This document shows positions 25,157-34,903 of a stretch of 64,000 bases of DNA, piece after piece (position 1 is the stretch's first letter; each line of letters starts with the position of its first letter). The notes beneath the pieces are model-generated. The model was given only the letters and a program-made list of their open reading frames with translations. It searched no databases and was not told the origin of the DNA. Position numbers and translations under genes: made by a program. The DNA comes from Desulfuromonas sp. TF (GTDB lineage Bacteria > Desulfobacterota > Desulfuromonadia > Desulfuromonadales > ATBO01): NCBI RefSeq assembly GCF_000472285.1, contig NZ_KI421426.1, positions 166,186 through 230,185 of the forward strand. Reading direction: 5' to 3'.

Positions 25157-27303
25157 GAACGCGAAGTGATGCCGAGCTTGAGCATTCTTGAGTACAGCGT
25201 GGAGGGGTTCATTCCCAGCAGCTTGGCGGCGCCCCCCTCACCTTTGATGCGCCAACCGGTGAGTTGGAGCACTTCGCTGATATGACGCGACTCGATCTCT
25301 TCGATGGTCATGATTTTCGACGGAGCAGAATGGCCATTTTCGGGGAGCCTGAGGTTCAGGGTGTCGCCGGTGCTGACGATGGCGGCACGTTCGATGACAT
25401 TTCTCAGTTCCCGGATGTTTCCCGGCCAGGAGTAACGCTGCAGTGCCTCCATGTCATTCCTGGCGATCTTGTTAATCTTCTTGCCCATTCTTTCCGAGAA
25501 CTCATGAATGAAATTCCAGGCCAGCATGGGGATGTCATCTCTCCTCTGGCGCAGGGGAGGAACGAAGATCGAGAAAACATTGAGCCGATAGAAAAGATCT
25601 TCCCTGAAATTTCCCTTATGCACCTCTTCTTCGAGGTTCCTGTTGGTGGCCACGATGACCCTGATATCCACCTTGATGGTTTTCGGACTTCCCAGCCGTT
25701 CAAAACTCCCTTCCTGCAGCACCCGCAACAGCTTGGCCTGCAACTCGGTCGATAATTCTCCGATCTCGTCTAGGAAGATCGTCGAGCCGTCGGCGATCTC
25801 GAAACGCCCCGCCTGCCTCGTCAGTGCCCCCGTGTAAGCCCCCTTCTCCCGGCCGAACAGTTCGCTCTCCACCAGCGCCCCGGGAAGAGAAGCGCAGTTG
25901 ACCTTGATCATGAGCCTCTCGCGACGTGCGCTGAGATTATGGACGGCCTGGGCTACAAGTTCCTTTCCCGTGCCGGTTTCCCCGTGGATGAGCACGATGG
26001 AAGTGGTCGGTGCCACCTGATCGATCTGGATCAGGACATTTTTGATCGCTTCGCTCTGGCCGATGATCGTCTCGATCTCCCTGCCGACTCTTATCTCCGA
26101 TCGGAGATAGTCGGCTTCGAGCTCGATCCGGCTCTTCAGGCTCATGACTTCGTCGAAGGACCGCTTCAGTTCCAAGTCCAACTGCTTGCGTTTCAGCACA
26201 TCGACGATGATTTCGCCCAGCAGCCGGATTCTTGATATGTACTCCGCCGGCCATGCACGCGGCCGAAGGGTCGCCACATTAAGGCAGTACATGACCGGTG
26301 ATCCGAAATCGATGGGTATATTGAGGCCGGCTTCTATTCCCAATTCTTTCCTGGTTCGCTTATCGGTATCCGCTTCGGGGGGGAGGTCGTCCGACCGTTC
26401 GCGAATGCAAGGCTTCCCCTGCCGCACGATCATATCGTATGCCGCGGGGAAGGCCTGCTTCGGATCAAGCCCCTCCGGCAGGTGCGGCACTTCCGGCGCA
26501 TAGCTGACGAAGGCGACACGGTTTTCGTCCGTCACGGTGCAGAGCTCGAACAGCACGCAATAATCGGCCCGGAAAAAGGTGCGTACCTGGTCGAGCGCAG
26601 CATTAGCGGCGTCATCCACGTCTTCGAAAGGAATATTGATAAAGCGGGCCGAAAGATCGGAAATCAAGGTCTCGAAGCGGATCCGTTCCTCGATCAATTC
26701 ATTGGATATCTTTCGGCTCAGGGCATTGCCTAGCTCCGACCCGATACGCCTGAGCTGAAAGACCTCCGCTTCGGACCACTCATGCGCATGCCATAGGGTC
26801 GATAACGAAAGGCACCCTCGCGGGGCGCCGGCCATGAAAATCGGGAGGGAAATAAGACTTTTGACACCATAGTGCTGGAAGTTCTTTCTGTCCACGGCGG
26901 CAAGGTCGGGCAGTTCGTCGACCCGAGCGACACAGACGATCTGCTCCTGCAGCAATTGACGGGTGAGATACGGAAACTCTTCGTTCAGGAACCTGTTGAA
27001 GGGAGGTTCAGCCCCTCGCACCGCAAAGTGATGGGTCAGGAAGGCTTCCTCGCCCCGATCCGTAAACTCCCACAGGGCTATCCGGTCGCATCCGAAAAAG
27101 CCAGCGATCTCCTTGAGACCTTCCGCGATTTCTCCATCCAGTTCCTTCGAGCCGACATTCTTGAAGCGGGTCGAAATGGAAATCAGCAGCTTGTCGAAGT
27201 GCCGGCGTTCGCTCGAAGGTCCTTCGGGAGGCTTTGGGCAGTCAGGGCGGTTATCCCTCTCCTTGTTTCTCAAGCGCGTATTCACGCTGTACTTTCGGGT
27301 CAT
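25150..27303 (-). CDS. Sigma-54-dependent activator, GAF-GAF-AAA+-Fis (FhlA/NorR-like architecture)
   Basis: 717 residues. Two GAF sensor domains (approx. 50-200 and 210-370) precede a coiled linker and the AAA+ domain. Walker A HGETGTGKE has Lys447; the sigma-54 contact loop is GAYTGA (a GAFTGA variant), Walker B is TIFLDEIGEL, and the C-terminal Fis helix-turn-helix is AAKLLGMNPSTLYSRMLKLG. No receiver is present, so activity is set by a ligand or redox signal sensed by the GAF domains. FhlA, which controls hydrogenase genes, has the same architecture, and hydrogenase genes lie 28 kb away in the window; a link is only possible. The stop codon is within R1 copy 3. Targets could be the CATATCGTCC-bearing promoters. 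Confidence 0.94.
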   Translation of the reverse strand: MTRKYSVNTRLRNKERDNRPDCPKPPEGPSSERRHFDKLLISISTRFKNVGSKELDGEIAEGLKEIAGFFGCDRIALWEFTDRGEEAFLTHHFAVRGAEPPFNRFLNEEFPYLTRQLLQEQIVCVARVDELPDLAAVDRKNFQHYGVKSLISLPIFMAGAPRGCLSLSTLWHAHEWSEAEVFQLRRIGSELGNALSRKISNELIEERIRFETLISDLSARFINIPFEDVDDAANAALDQVRTFFRADYCVLFELCTVTDENRVAFVSYAPEVPHLPEGLDPKQAFPAAYDMIVRQGKPCIRERSDDLPPEADTDKRTRKELGIEAGLNIPIDFGSPVMYCLNVATLRPRAWPAEYISRIRLLGEIIVDVLKRKQLDLELKRSFDEVMSLKSRIELEADYLRSEIRVGREIETIIGQSEAIKNVLIQIDQVAPTTSIVLIHGETGTGKELVAQAVHNLSARRERLMIKVNCASLPGALVESELFGREKGAYTGALTRQAGRFEIADGSTIFLDEIGELSTELQAKLLRVLQEGSFERLGSPKTIKVDIRVIVATNRNLEEEVHKGNFREDLFYRLNVFSIFVPPLRQRRDDIPMLAWNFIHEFSERMGKKINKIARNDMEALQRYSWPGNIRELRNVIERAAIVSTGDTLNLRLPENGHSAPSKIMTIEEIESRHISEVLQLTGWRIKGEGGAAKLLGMNPSTLYSRMLKLGITSRSG

Positions 27304-27677
27304 GCCTTTGCTCGTTTCCTTAAACGGAGGCCTCCTCTAATGAAAGACTGACATAGCAGGTCGTCAAGGGAACGATTAATTGCCCCAAATCTTTAGGTGA
27401 ATCAAATCTAGCATCGTTTTTCAACCTGGCAAGACGGCATTTCATCTCAAAGACGACATATCGTCCCGATCTCCCCCGGAGCAGCATTTCCACCCCCTCT
27501 GGCCTGATGACTTTACGTAAGCATTTTAATGGCTTTGAAATGAGGGCCGCGGCACGCCGGATCTGGCATGGAAATCGGAATAGACCGAATTGAGGGCACT
27601 GCATTACCAGCCACCGATTCAGGACCGGATGGATGTCGGCTCAGATACGCCGGACGAGACGAAAGGAGCGGCACGAC
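27304..27677. other. Intergenic region with duplicated promoter-like block (copy A)
   Basis: 374 bases between the divergent regulator and the glycine-zipper gene. At 27432-27585 it holds AAAGACGACATATCGTCCCG, then 110 bases later CTGGCATGGAAATCGGAA. The same two motifs with the same ~112-base spacing occur at 53555-53690. TGGCATGGAAATCGG resembles a sigma-54 -24/-12 element (GG-N10-GG instead of GG-N10-GC). Confidence 0.5.
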
Positions 27678-28172
27678 ATGACAGGCATAAACATCCTCAC
27701 GAGAAATACAGTCTCCGGCGTCGTGGCGGCGCTGATTTTCACGGCATTCTCGGCGGGTTCAGTCCGGGCCGCTGCGGAACCCATTGTCTTTCCCAGCCAG
27801 GGGCAGAGCGATCAGCAGATGGAGCAGGACAAGTTCAACTGCTATCAGTGGGCCAAGGGACAGACCAGCTTCGACCCGATGCAGGCCCCCACAGCCGCCG
27901 CGCCCCCGGAGAAGAAGGGCGGGGTCTTGCGGGGAGCGGCCGGCGGCGCCCTCGCCGGAGCGGCGGTGGGAGCCATCGCCGGTGATGCCGGCACGGGGGC
28001 GGCCATCGGAGCCGCTTCCGGCGGAATGATCGGCGGGGCGAGGCGCCATCGAAGCGACCAGGCGCAACAGGAAGCGGCGCAGCAGCAGGCGGCCGGCTAT
28101 GAACAGCAGCGTGCAACGTACAACCGTGCCTGGAGCGCATGCATGGAGGGGAAAGGCTACACGGTCAAGTAG
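27678..28172 (+). CDS. Secreted glycine-zipper protein
   Basis: 164 residues. A signal peptide (ALIFTAFSAGSVRAAAE) is followed by a Gln-rich segment, then a glycine-zipper hairpin GGALAGAAVGAIAGDAGTGA (residues ~95-120) and GAASGGMIGGARRHR. Such zippers insert in or pack against the outer membrane. The C-terminal part is Gln/Ala-rich with a WSACMEGKGYTV end; the two cysteines (in FNCYQWA and SACME) could pair. GAAAGGAG precedes ATG 27678; an in-frame upstream start adds only basic residues. The promoter-like copy A block lies upstream. Function is unknown. Confidence 0.8.
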   Translation: MTGINILTRNTVSGVVAALIFTAFSAGSVRAAAEPIVFPSQGQSDQQMEQDKFNCYQWAKGQTSFDPMQAPTAAAPPEKKGGVLRGAAGGALAGAAVGAIAGDAGTGAAIGAASGGMIGGARRHRSDQAQQEAAQQQAAGYEQQRATYNRAWSACMEGKGYTVK

Positions 28173-28226
28173 TCTGGCGAAACCATTCTCAACAGCCTGC
28201 GGAAAAGGCAGGAAGGAGAAATCATC

Positions 28227-28631
28227 ATGGAACGAGTCGCAGCCTTTCTCTTTGCGGTCGCCCTGCTCGGCGGCGCCGCTTCCGTCTCGGCCGCGGATGA
28301 CACCATCCGGACCTGTGCCCTGACCAAGGCCTTCGAGTGCACGAGCGAGGGAGGATGCAGGGAATGGTCGATCCGGGAAATGGCCCTTCCCCGGTTCTTC
28401 CGGATCGACCTCAAGGCCAGGACCATCACCTCCCTCGACAAGAATGTGCCGCGCGCGCCGACGATCATCACGGCCATCGATCACCCCGAGGGAATGATCG
28501 TTCTGCATGGAGCCGAAAAACGCGGATGGAGCATGACCCTCGGGGAGGATACGGGGACTCTCACCCTGAGCGCCACCGATCCGGAGGCGGGATTCGTCGT
28601 CTTCGGATCGTGCCTGAATCCTCCTGACTAA
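28227..28631 (+). CDS. Secreted protein of unknown function
   Basis: 134 residues. A signal peptide (AAFLFAVALLGGAASVSAAD) precedes a ~110-residue beta-rich domain with four cysteines (in RTCALTKAFECTSEGGCREW and FGSCLNPP), suggesting disulfides in the periplasm. I recognise no family. It lies 54 bases after the glycine-zipper gene with GGAAGGAG at its start, so the two are probably co-expressed. Confidence 0.75.
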   Translation: MERVAAFLFAVALLGGAASVSAADDTIRTCALTKAFECTSEGGCREWSIREMALPRFFRIDLKARTITSLDKNVPRAPTIITAIDHPEGMIVLHGAEKRGWSMTLGEDTGTLTLSATDPEAGFVVFGSCLNPPD

Positions 28632-28634
28632 TAT

Positions 28635-28667
28635 CACTCCCCTCTCCCTCAGGGAGGAGGGAGTTTC
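28635..28667 (+). terminator. Weak hairpin after the secreted protein gene
   Basis: CTCCC...CTCCCT pairs with AGGGAGGAGGGAG, ending in TTT only. It could be an attenuator. Confidence 0.4.
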
Positions 28668-28704
28668 GAAGCTCAAGGACGGGCCAGTTCCAGGAGCATC
28701 GCTT

Positions 28705-29451
28705 ATGCAATCCATACCTCAGGCATTCCAGGGGTTCACAGGTTTCTGGTGGGGGGACCGGGGACTCTCGGCCATTCTGGTGCTTCTGTTCGTTTCGCTC
28801 TTCCTGGCCCCGCTCGTGGACTCGCCCCTGCTGCGGATGCTCTCCACTCTCTTCTTTTCGTTGCTGCTGATATCCGGAGTGATGAACCTTTCATCCCGTC
28901 CGGTTCCACGCCTCATCGCGGGATCCGTCGCCGCAGCGGCCATCGCCCTGAAATGGGCGGACCATTTCAGTGAGAGCCAGGCCGTTGCCGTATGTGCCGG
29001 CACGATTTCCCTGCTGTTCGTTGCCCTTCTGACCGGAACCTTGCTGGCCAGGGTTTTCCGGGACGACGGACAGGTGACACGCTACCGGGTGAGAGGCGCC
29101 GTGGCGGCCTACCTCCTGGTGGGTTTTACCTTCTCGCACCTCTACCAGGTGTTCGACATCTTAGTGCCTGGCGCATTCTCCATATCCGCAGCCCAGCAGC
29201 TGGATTCGGCTGCCAGACAGGAGGACTTCACTTATTTCAGCTTCGTCACCCTGACCACCCTAGGCTACGGCGACTTTACGGCCACACACACGACGGCGCG
29301 CATGTTCGTGATCATGGAGGCACTGGTGGGGCAGCTCTACCCGGCGACGCTGCTGGCGCGGCTGGTGTCGTTGCAGATCGGCGGGCGGCAGAATTCGATG
29401 GAAGGGCCCCACACGCCAGCCGGGTCGAGGCCCGATGGAGGGGCACCATGA
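28705..29451 (+). CDS. Potassium-channel-type ion channel (two-pore-helix Ion_trans_2 domain)
   Basis: 248 residues. The N-terminal ~120 residues contain about four to five helices. The pore module follows: AAYLLVGFTFSHLYQVF (outer helix), YFSFVTLTTLGYGDFT (pore loop with the K+ selectivity filter TLGYGD), and a final helix EALVGQLYPATLLARLV. No RCK/TrkA-N or cyclic-nucleotide domain is attached. The stop codon overlaps the start of the antiporter gene (ATGA), so cation channel and cation/H+ antiporter are made together. Confidence 0.88.
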   Translation: MQSIPQAFQGFTGFWWGDRGLSAILVLLFVSLFLAPLVDSPLLRMLSTLFFSLLLISGVMNLSSRPVPRLIAGSVAAAAIALKWADHFSESQAVAVCAGTISLLFVALLTGTLLARVFRDDGQVTRYRVRGAVAAYLLVGFTFSHLYQVFDILVPGAFSISAAQQLDSAARQEDFTYFSFVTLTTLGYGDFTATHTTARMFVIMEALVGQLYPATLLARLVSLQIGGRQNSMEGPHTPAGSRPDGGAP

Positions 29452-30662
29452 CCGTGATCTCCGCCTTTGTGCTTTTGATCCTCCTCTACAGCCTGGTGTC
29501 GAGACGGATGGAGCGGACTCTCCTGACCCCCCCGATCTTCTTCCTGCTGGGGGGTGTGCTCCTCCTGCTCTGCTATCCCCACTTCGAGGAGATGATGATC
29601 AAACGGGAGAGCTTCCTGCTGATGGCCGAGATCGGCCTGGTCATGCTTCTGTTCACCGACGCCACCCATATCCCCTTCAAAGTCCTTAAGGACAGCCGCC
29701 AACTGCCGGTCCGCCTGCTGACCGCCGGCATGCTGCTGACAATCCTTGCCGGGACTCTCTGCGGGGTGCTGCTCCTGCCGATTTCCTTCTGGGAGGCCGG
29801 AATCCTGGCCGCCATTCTGGCCCCGACAGACGCCGGCCTGGGTCAGGTCATCGTCCAGAGTCCGCGGGTGCCGAAGCGGATTCGGCAGGCGCTCGACGTC
29901 GAGGCCGGTCTCAACGACGGACTTTCGGTCCCTTTCCTGATGTTCTTCATCGCCGTTGCCAGCTACGGCACCGATGGGGGGGGCATGATCCTGGGGAGAT
30001 TTCTCTTCGAGCAGCTCGGGATCGGCGCGGCGGTTGGTTGCGGCATCGGCCTGGTCGGGGGTTTCCTGCTCGGCCGTGCCCAGGAGAGGGGCTGGATGAC
30101 CGGGGAGGCCCAGCAGCTCGGGCTGGTGAGCCTGCCGCTGCTGAGCGTCCTCGCCTGCAAGGCGACCGGCGGCAGCATGTTCATCGCCGCCTACGCGGCC
30201 GGGATCGCCGTCCGGGTTGGCTACCAGGACGTGGCCGCTCAGAGTCTCCACTTTACCGAGGGGTGGGGACAGCTGTTCGACTTCTTCATCTTCTTCTATT
30301 TCGGCATGGTGGCGACCTTTTTATTCGGTTCACTGAAGCCTGTCCACCTGCTCTACGCCCTGCTCAGCCTGACGGTTGTGCGCATGCTGCCGGTCGCCGT
30401 ATCCATGCTTGGTCTCAAACTGCGTCCCGCCACGCTCCTTTTCCTCGGATGGTTCGGTCCCCGCGGCCTGGCCTCCATCGTCCTCGGCCTGGTCTTTCTG
30501 GAGGAGGCCACCAATCTACCGGGAGAGGAGACGATCAAGCTCGTCGTCGTCGCCACGGTGCTGCTCAGCATCCTCGCGCACGGAGTGACCGCCCTGCCGG
30601 GGATCGAGCTTTACGCCCGCATGACCGCACCCGGGGATGGCGGTCCCACTGGGGACGCGTAA
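29448..30662 (+). CDS. Cation:proton antiporter (CPA family, Na+/H+ exchanger domain)
   Basis: 404 residues, about 12 helices. Diagnostic segments are AAILAPTDAGLGQVIV (the TP/TD-containing unwound helix) and ALDVEAGLNDGLSVPFLMFF (the ND motif of the ion-binding site, an electroneutral CPA1-type pattern). FGPRGLASIVLGLVFLEEA near the C-terminus is also typical of NhaP/CPA1 antiporters. There is no C-terminal TrkA-N domain. The ATG at 29448 overlaps the channel stop codon; upstream in-frame codons are not homologous. The pair likely sets K+/Na+ and pH balance. Confidence 0.9.
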   Translation: MTVISAFVLLILLYSLVSRRMERTLLTPPIFFLLGGVLLLLCYPHFEEMMIKRESFLLMAEIGLVMLLFTDATHIPFKVLKDSRQLPVRLLTAGMLLTILAGTLCGVLLLPISFWEAGILAAILAPTDAGLGQVIVQSPRVPKRIRQALDVEAGLNDGLSVPFLMFFIAVASYGTDGGGMILGRFLFEQLGIGAAVGCGIGLVGGFLLGRAQERGWMTGEAQQLGLVSLPLLSVLACKATGGSMFIAAYAAGIAVRVGYQDVAAQSLHFTEGWGQLFDFFIFFYFGMVATFLFGSLKPVHLLYALLSLTVVRMLPVAVSMLGLKLRPATLLFLGWFGPRGLASIVLGLVFLEEATNLPGEETIKLVVVATVLLSILAHGVTALPGIELYARMTAPGDGGPTGDA

Positions 30663-30821
30663 TGGAGAGGGGGATTCCTCATGCAACGGGTCAGGACGAA
30701 AAAGGCTAATAACAGGACCTTGGGAGTCGAGCCAGGTCTCCCGATTATCCGCTCAAGTACGTCGAGGAGGTTTTTTGAGCCAGCACCGCGTCGATCACTC
30801 AAACAAAGAAAGGATAAAATC

Positions 30822-31085
30822 ATGCCGGACCTCCAGGAAGTCACCTTCAAGATCAACCTGCTCCAGGGATCCCCGATTACCTTCAAGGTCGGGACGGATG
30901 AAGAGAAGCGCCGCAACGCCGCTTACCGGCTGGAAAAGGCGATGGATTCGAGCTACGTAGGTATCAAACTGCCCGACAAGCTGATCCTGATGCCGACGCA
31001 TAACATCCAGTCCATCGAGATCATGCCGCCGCCGCCGCATAAAATGGTGAACGTCGTTAACGATGCTACTTTGATCGACGAGTAA
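30822..31085 (+). CDS. Conserved-looking small protein of unknown function
   Basis: 87 residues. AAGAAAGGA precedes ATG 30822. The product is a compact alpha/beta protein (EVTFKINLLQGSPITFKVGT, then a helix EEKRRNAAYRLEKAMDSSY), with no signal peptide and a proline patch (MPPPPHK) near the C-terminus. I cannot assign a family. It lies 174 bases upstream of glycogen phosphorylase on the same strand and may begin the glycolytic transcript. Confidence 0.65.
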   Translation: MPDLQEVTFKINLLQGSPITFKVGTDEEKRRNAAYRLEKAMDSSYVGIKLPDKLILMPTHNIQSIEIMPPPPHKMVNVVNDATLIDE

Positions 31086-31259
31086 TGACAACCGGCAGCA
31101 TTTCGCCCATGGTGTGGCAACGCCGGGGTCGAGCGGGGCTGCCAGTGAGTGCGGCAGGGAAATGACGATGCCGGAGGGCGGTCCAGGGAGAGATGCGGTG
31201 GCGAGGCAAGGGGGCAGGAGCATTACCGATCATGTCTTCGATTCGGGAGGTTTGACATC

Positions 31260-33758
31260 ATGGCTGAAAAGGGCAAGACCAGAAAAACCGAGGTTCCGGA
31301 TATCGTCGAGAAGGGGAGCGGCGTTCGCCGGGGGATGAGTGCCACGGATCTCCGGCAGGCCATCCTCGACCACCTCCACTTCAATCAGGCGCGCCTTCCG
31401 GACATGGCCACCCGCAACGACTGGTACATGGCCGTCGCCCATGCGGTGCGCGACCGGATGATGGACGATTTGATCAACTCGCTGCATTACCTGGAACGCA
31501 AAGAGATAAAGATCGTCAGCTACCTGTCGGCCGAGTTCCTGATGGGGCCGCACCTGGGGAACAACCTGGTCAACCTTGGGATCATGGAACCGGTACGGAA
31601 AGCTGTGGCCGAGCTGGGCCAGGATCTCGACGACCTTTTTGGCCAGGAGGAGGAGCCGGGTCTCGGCAACGGCGGCCTTGGGCGGCTTGCCGCCTGCTAC
31701 ATGGATTCGCTGGCAACGCTGCGGGTTCCGGCGATCGGCTACGGCATCCGCTACGAATTCGGCATCTTCGACCAGGAGCTGCGCGACGGCTGGCAGGTGG
31801 AGGTGACCGACAAGTGGCTTCGCCTCGGCAATCCATGGGAGCTCTGTCGGCCGGATATCACCTTTCAGGTAGGCTTCGGCGGTCGGACCGAATCCTGGCA
31901 GGACGAGCAGGGGCGGTATCGTGTCCGCTGGATACCCTCCCGTGTGGTCAAGGGGGTCGCCTACGACACCCCGGTGGCCGGCTACCGCTCCGGCTTAACC
32001 GACGTGCTCCGGCTGTGGAAGTCGGAGGCGGTGGAGTCCTTCGATTTCCAGGCCTTCAACGTGGGGGATTACTACCTTGCCGTCGACGCGAAGGTGATCT
32101 CCGAGACCATTTCCAAAGTCCTCTATCCCAACGACGAACCGGCTATCGGCAAGAAACTGCGCCTGGCCCAGCAGTACTTCTTCGTCAGCTGCTCGCTGCA
32201 GGACATGATCCGCACCCATGTGTGGCGCGGCGGCTCTTTCGAGGACTTCGCCGGCGGATTCGCCGTACAGCTCAATGACACCCACCCGGCTATCGCAGTC
32301 GCCGAACTGATGCGGCTGCTGGTGGACGAGCATGCCCTTGGGTGGGATACGGCCTGGGGGATTACCCGCGAAACGCTGGCCTACACCAATCACACTCTCC
32401 TCCCCGAAGCCCTGGAGAAGTGGCCGCTGCCGCTGTTTGCCGAAATGCTGCCGAGGCACTTGGAGATCATCTACGAGATCAACGGCCGCTTTCTCGACAA
32501 GGTGCGCCGGCGCTTCACCGGCGACGAAGGGCGGGTCGCCCGGCTTTCGATCATCGATGAAAACGGAGATAAATACGTTCGGATGGCCAACCTGGCATGC
32601 GTCGGCAGCCACGCCGTCAACGGTGTGGCGGCGCTCCACTCCGAACTGCTGAAGCAGACCGTGCTGCGGGACTTCTTCGATCTCTCCCCGGAAAAGTTCC
32701 ACAACGTCACCAACGGCGTCACCCCGAGGCGGTGGATGCTGCTCAGCAACCCCGGGCTGGCCCGGTTGATCACCGACCGGATCGGCGACGGATGGGTGAA
32801 GAACCCGAAGGAGCTGCGGAAGCTGGAGTCCTTTGCCCGGGACGTCGCCTTCCAGGATGCCTGGAGGCAGGTGAAGGAGGGGAACAAGGAGAATCTGGCG
32901 AAAGTGATCGAGGAGCGTACCGGCATCTCCGTCGATCCCTGCTCCCTCTTCGACGTGCAGGTGAAGCGGATCCATGAGTACAAGCGGCAGCACCTCAACG
33001 CCCTGCACATCATCACCCTCTACAACCGGATCAAGCGGGACCCGCAGGGCGATTTCACCCCACGCACCTTCCTCTTCGGCGGCAAGGCTGCGCCGGGTTA
33101 TTTCATGGCCAAGCTCATCATCAAGCTCATCAATTCCGTGGGGGAGGTGGTCAATGCCGATCCCGACGTGGCGGGCCGCCTGAAAGTCGTCTACTTCCCC
33201 GACTTCAACGTGACCAACGGGCAGCTCATCTACCCGGCGGCCGACCTCTCCGAGCAGATCTCCACGGCGGGGAAGGAAGCCTCGGGGACCGGGAACATGA
33301 AGTTCTCCCTGAACGGCGCCCTCACCATCGGCACCCTGGACGGGGCCAACGTGGAGATCCGCGAAGAGGTGGGAGAGGACAACTTCTTCCTCTTCGGGCT
33401 CAACACGGAGGAGGTGCACGACTTGAAGGCCGGCGGCTACAATCCGCGGAGCTGGTACGAGGGGAACCCGCAGATGAGGGAGACCATCGACCAGATCGCC
33501 TCCGGCGTCTTCTCCGGTGGCGACACGGGGCTCTTCCGGCCACTGGTGGATCACCTCCTCCACAGCGACGACTACCTGGTGCTGGCCGACTTCCAGTCGT
33601 ACCTCGACTGTCAGGACCGGGTGAGCGCGGCCTGGCGCGACACGCAGAGGTGGACGGAGATGTCGATCCTCAACACGGCCCGGATGGGCAAATTCTCTTC
33701 CGACCGCTCGATCCGGGAGTACTGCGAGCGGATCTGGAAGGCGAAGCCGGCGCAGTGA
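31260..33758 (+). CDS. glgP: Glycogen/alpha-glucan phosphorylase
   Basis: 832 residues, the normal length. It releases glucose-1-phosphate from glycogen using phosphate and pyridoxal phosphate. SYLSAEFLMGPHLGNNLVNL, GLGNGGLGRLAACYMDSLAT, AVQLNDTHPAIAVAELMRLL and VTNGVTPRRWM are family blocks. The PLP lysine lies in EASGTGNMKFSLNGALTIGT. GGGAGG precedes ATG 31260; the longer open frame upstream is not homologous. It opens the plus-strand carbon island; its product is converted to glucose-6-phosphate by the phosphoglucomutase at 53748. No glycogen synthase or branching enzyme is in the window. Confidence 0.97.
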   Translation: MAEKGKTRKTEVPDIVEKGSGVRRGMSATDLRQAILDHLHFNQARLPDMATRNDWYMAVAHAVRDRMMDDLINSLHYLERKEIKIVSYLSAEFLMGPHLGNNLVNLGIMEPVRKAVAELGQDLDDLFGQEEEPGLGNGGLGRLAACYMDSLATLRVPAIGYGIRYEFGIFDQELRDGWQVEVTDKWLRLGNPWELCRPDITFQVGFGGRTESWQDEQGRYRVRWIPSRVVKGVAYDTPVAGYRSGLTDVLRLWKSEAVESFDFQAFNVGDYYLAVDAKVISETISKVLYPNDEPAIGKKLRLAQQYFFVSCSLQDMIRTHVWRGGSFEDFAGGFAVQLNDTHPAIAVAELMRLLVDEHALGWDTAWGITRETLAYTNHTLLPEALEKWPLPLFAEMLPRHLEIIYEINGRFLDKVRRRFTGDEGRVARLSIIDENGDKYVRMANLACVGSHAVNGVAALHSELLKQTVLRDFFDLSPEKFHNVTNGVTPRRWMLLSNPGLARLITDRIGDGWVKNPKELRKLESFARDVAFQDAWRQVKEGNKENLAKVIEERTGISVDPCSLFDVQVKRIHEYKRQHLNALHIITLYNRIKRDPQGDFTPRTFLFGGKAAPGYFMAKLIIKLINSVGEVVNADPDVAGRLKVVYFPDFNVTNGQLIYPAADLSEQISTAGKEASGTGNMKFSLNGALTIGTLDGANVEIREEVGEDNFFLFGLNTEEVHDLKAGGYNPRSWYEGNPQMRETIDQIASGVFSGGDTGLFRPLVDHLLHSDDYLVLADFQSYLDCQDRVSAAWRDTQRWTEMSILNTARMGKFSSDRSIREYCERIWKAKPAQ

Positions 33759-33872
33759 TCCGTCGTACCGAAGCTGCTGAGCGAGGAAGATCTACAGGAT
33801 TCCAGGGATACCTAGGGAAATTGTCATGCAGGAATGCTTCAAGAGATCCGGACAAACAGCACGGACGGATAA

Positions 33873-34835
<963 letters not shown>

Positions 34836-34903
34836 CGGGAACTGGGCCGGACGTTTCCGCACCCGACGGAGCGCCCGCCCGCAGAGCGTTGTGGAGAGTC
34901 CCG

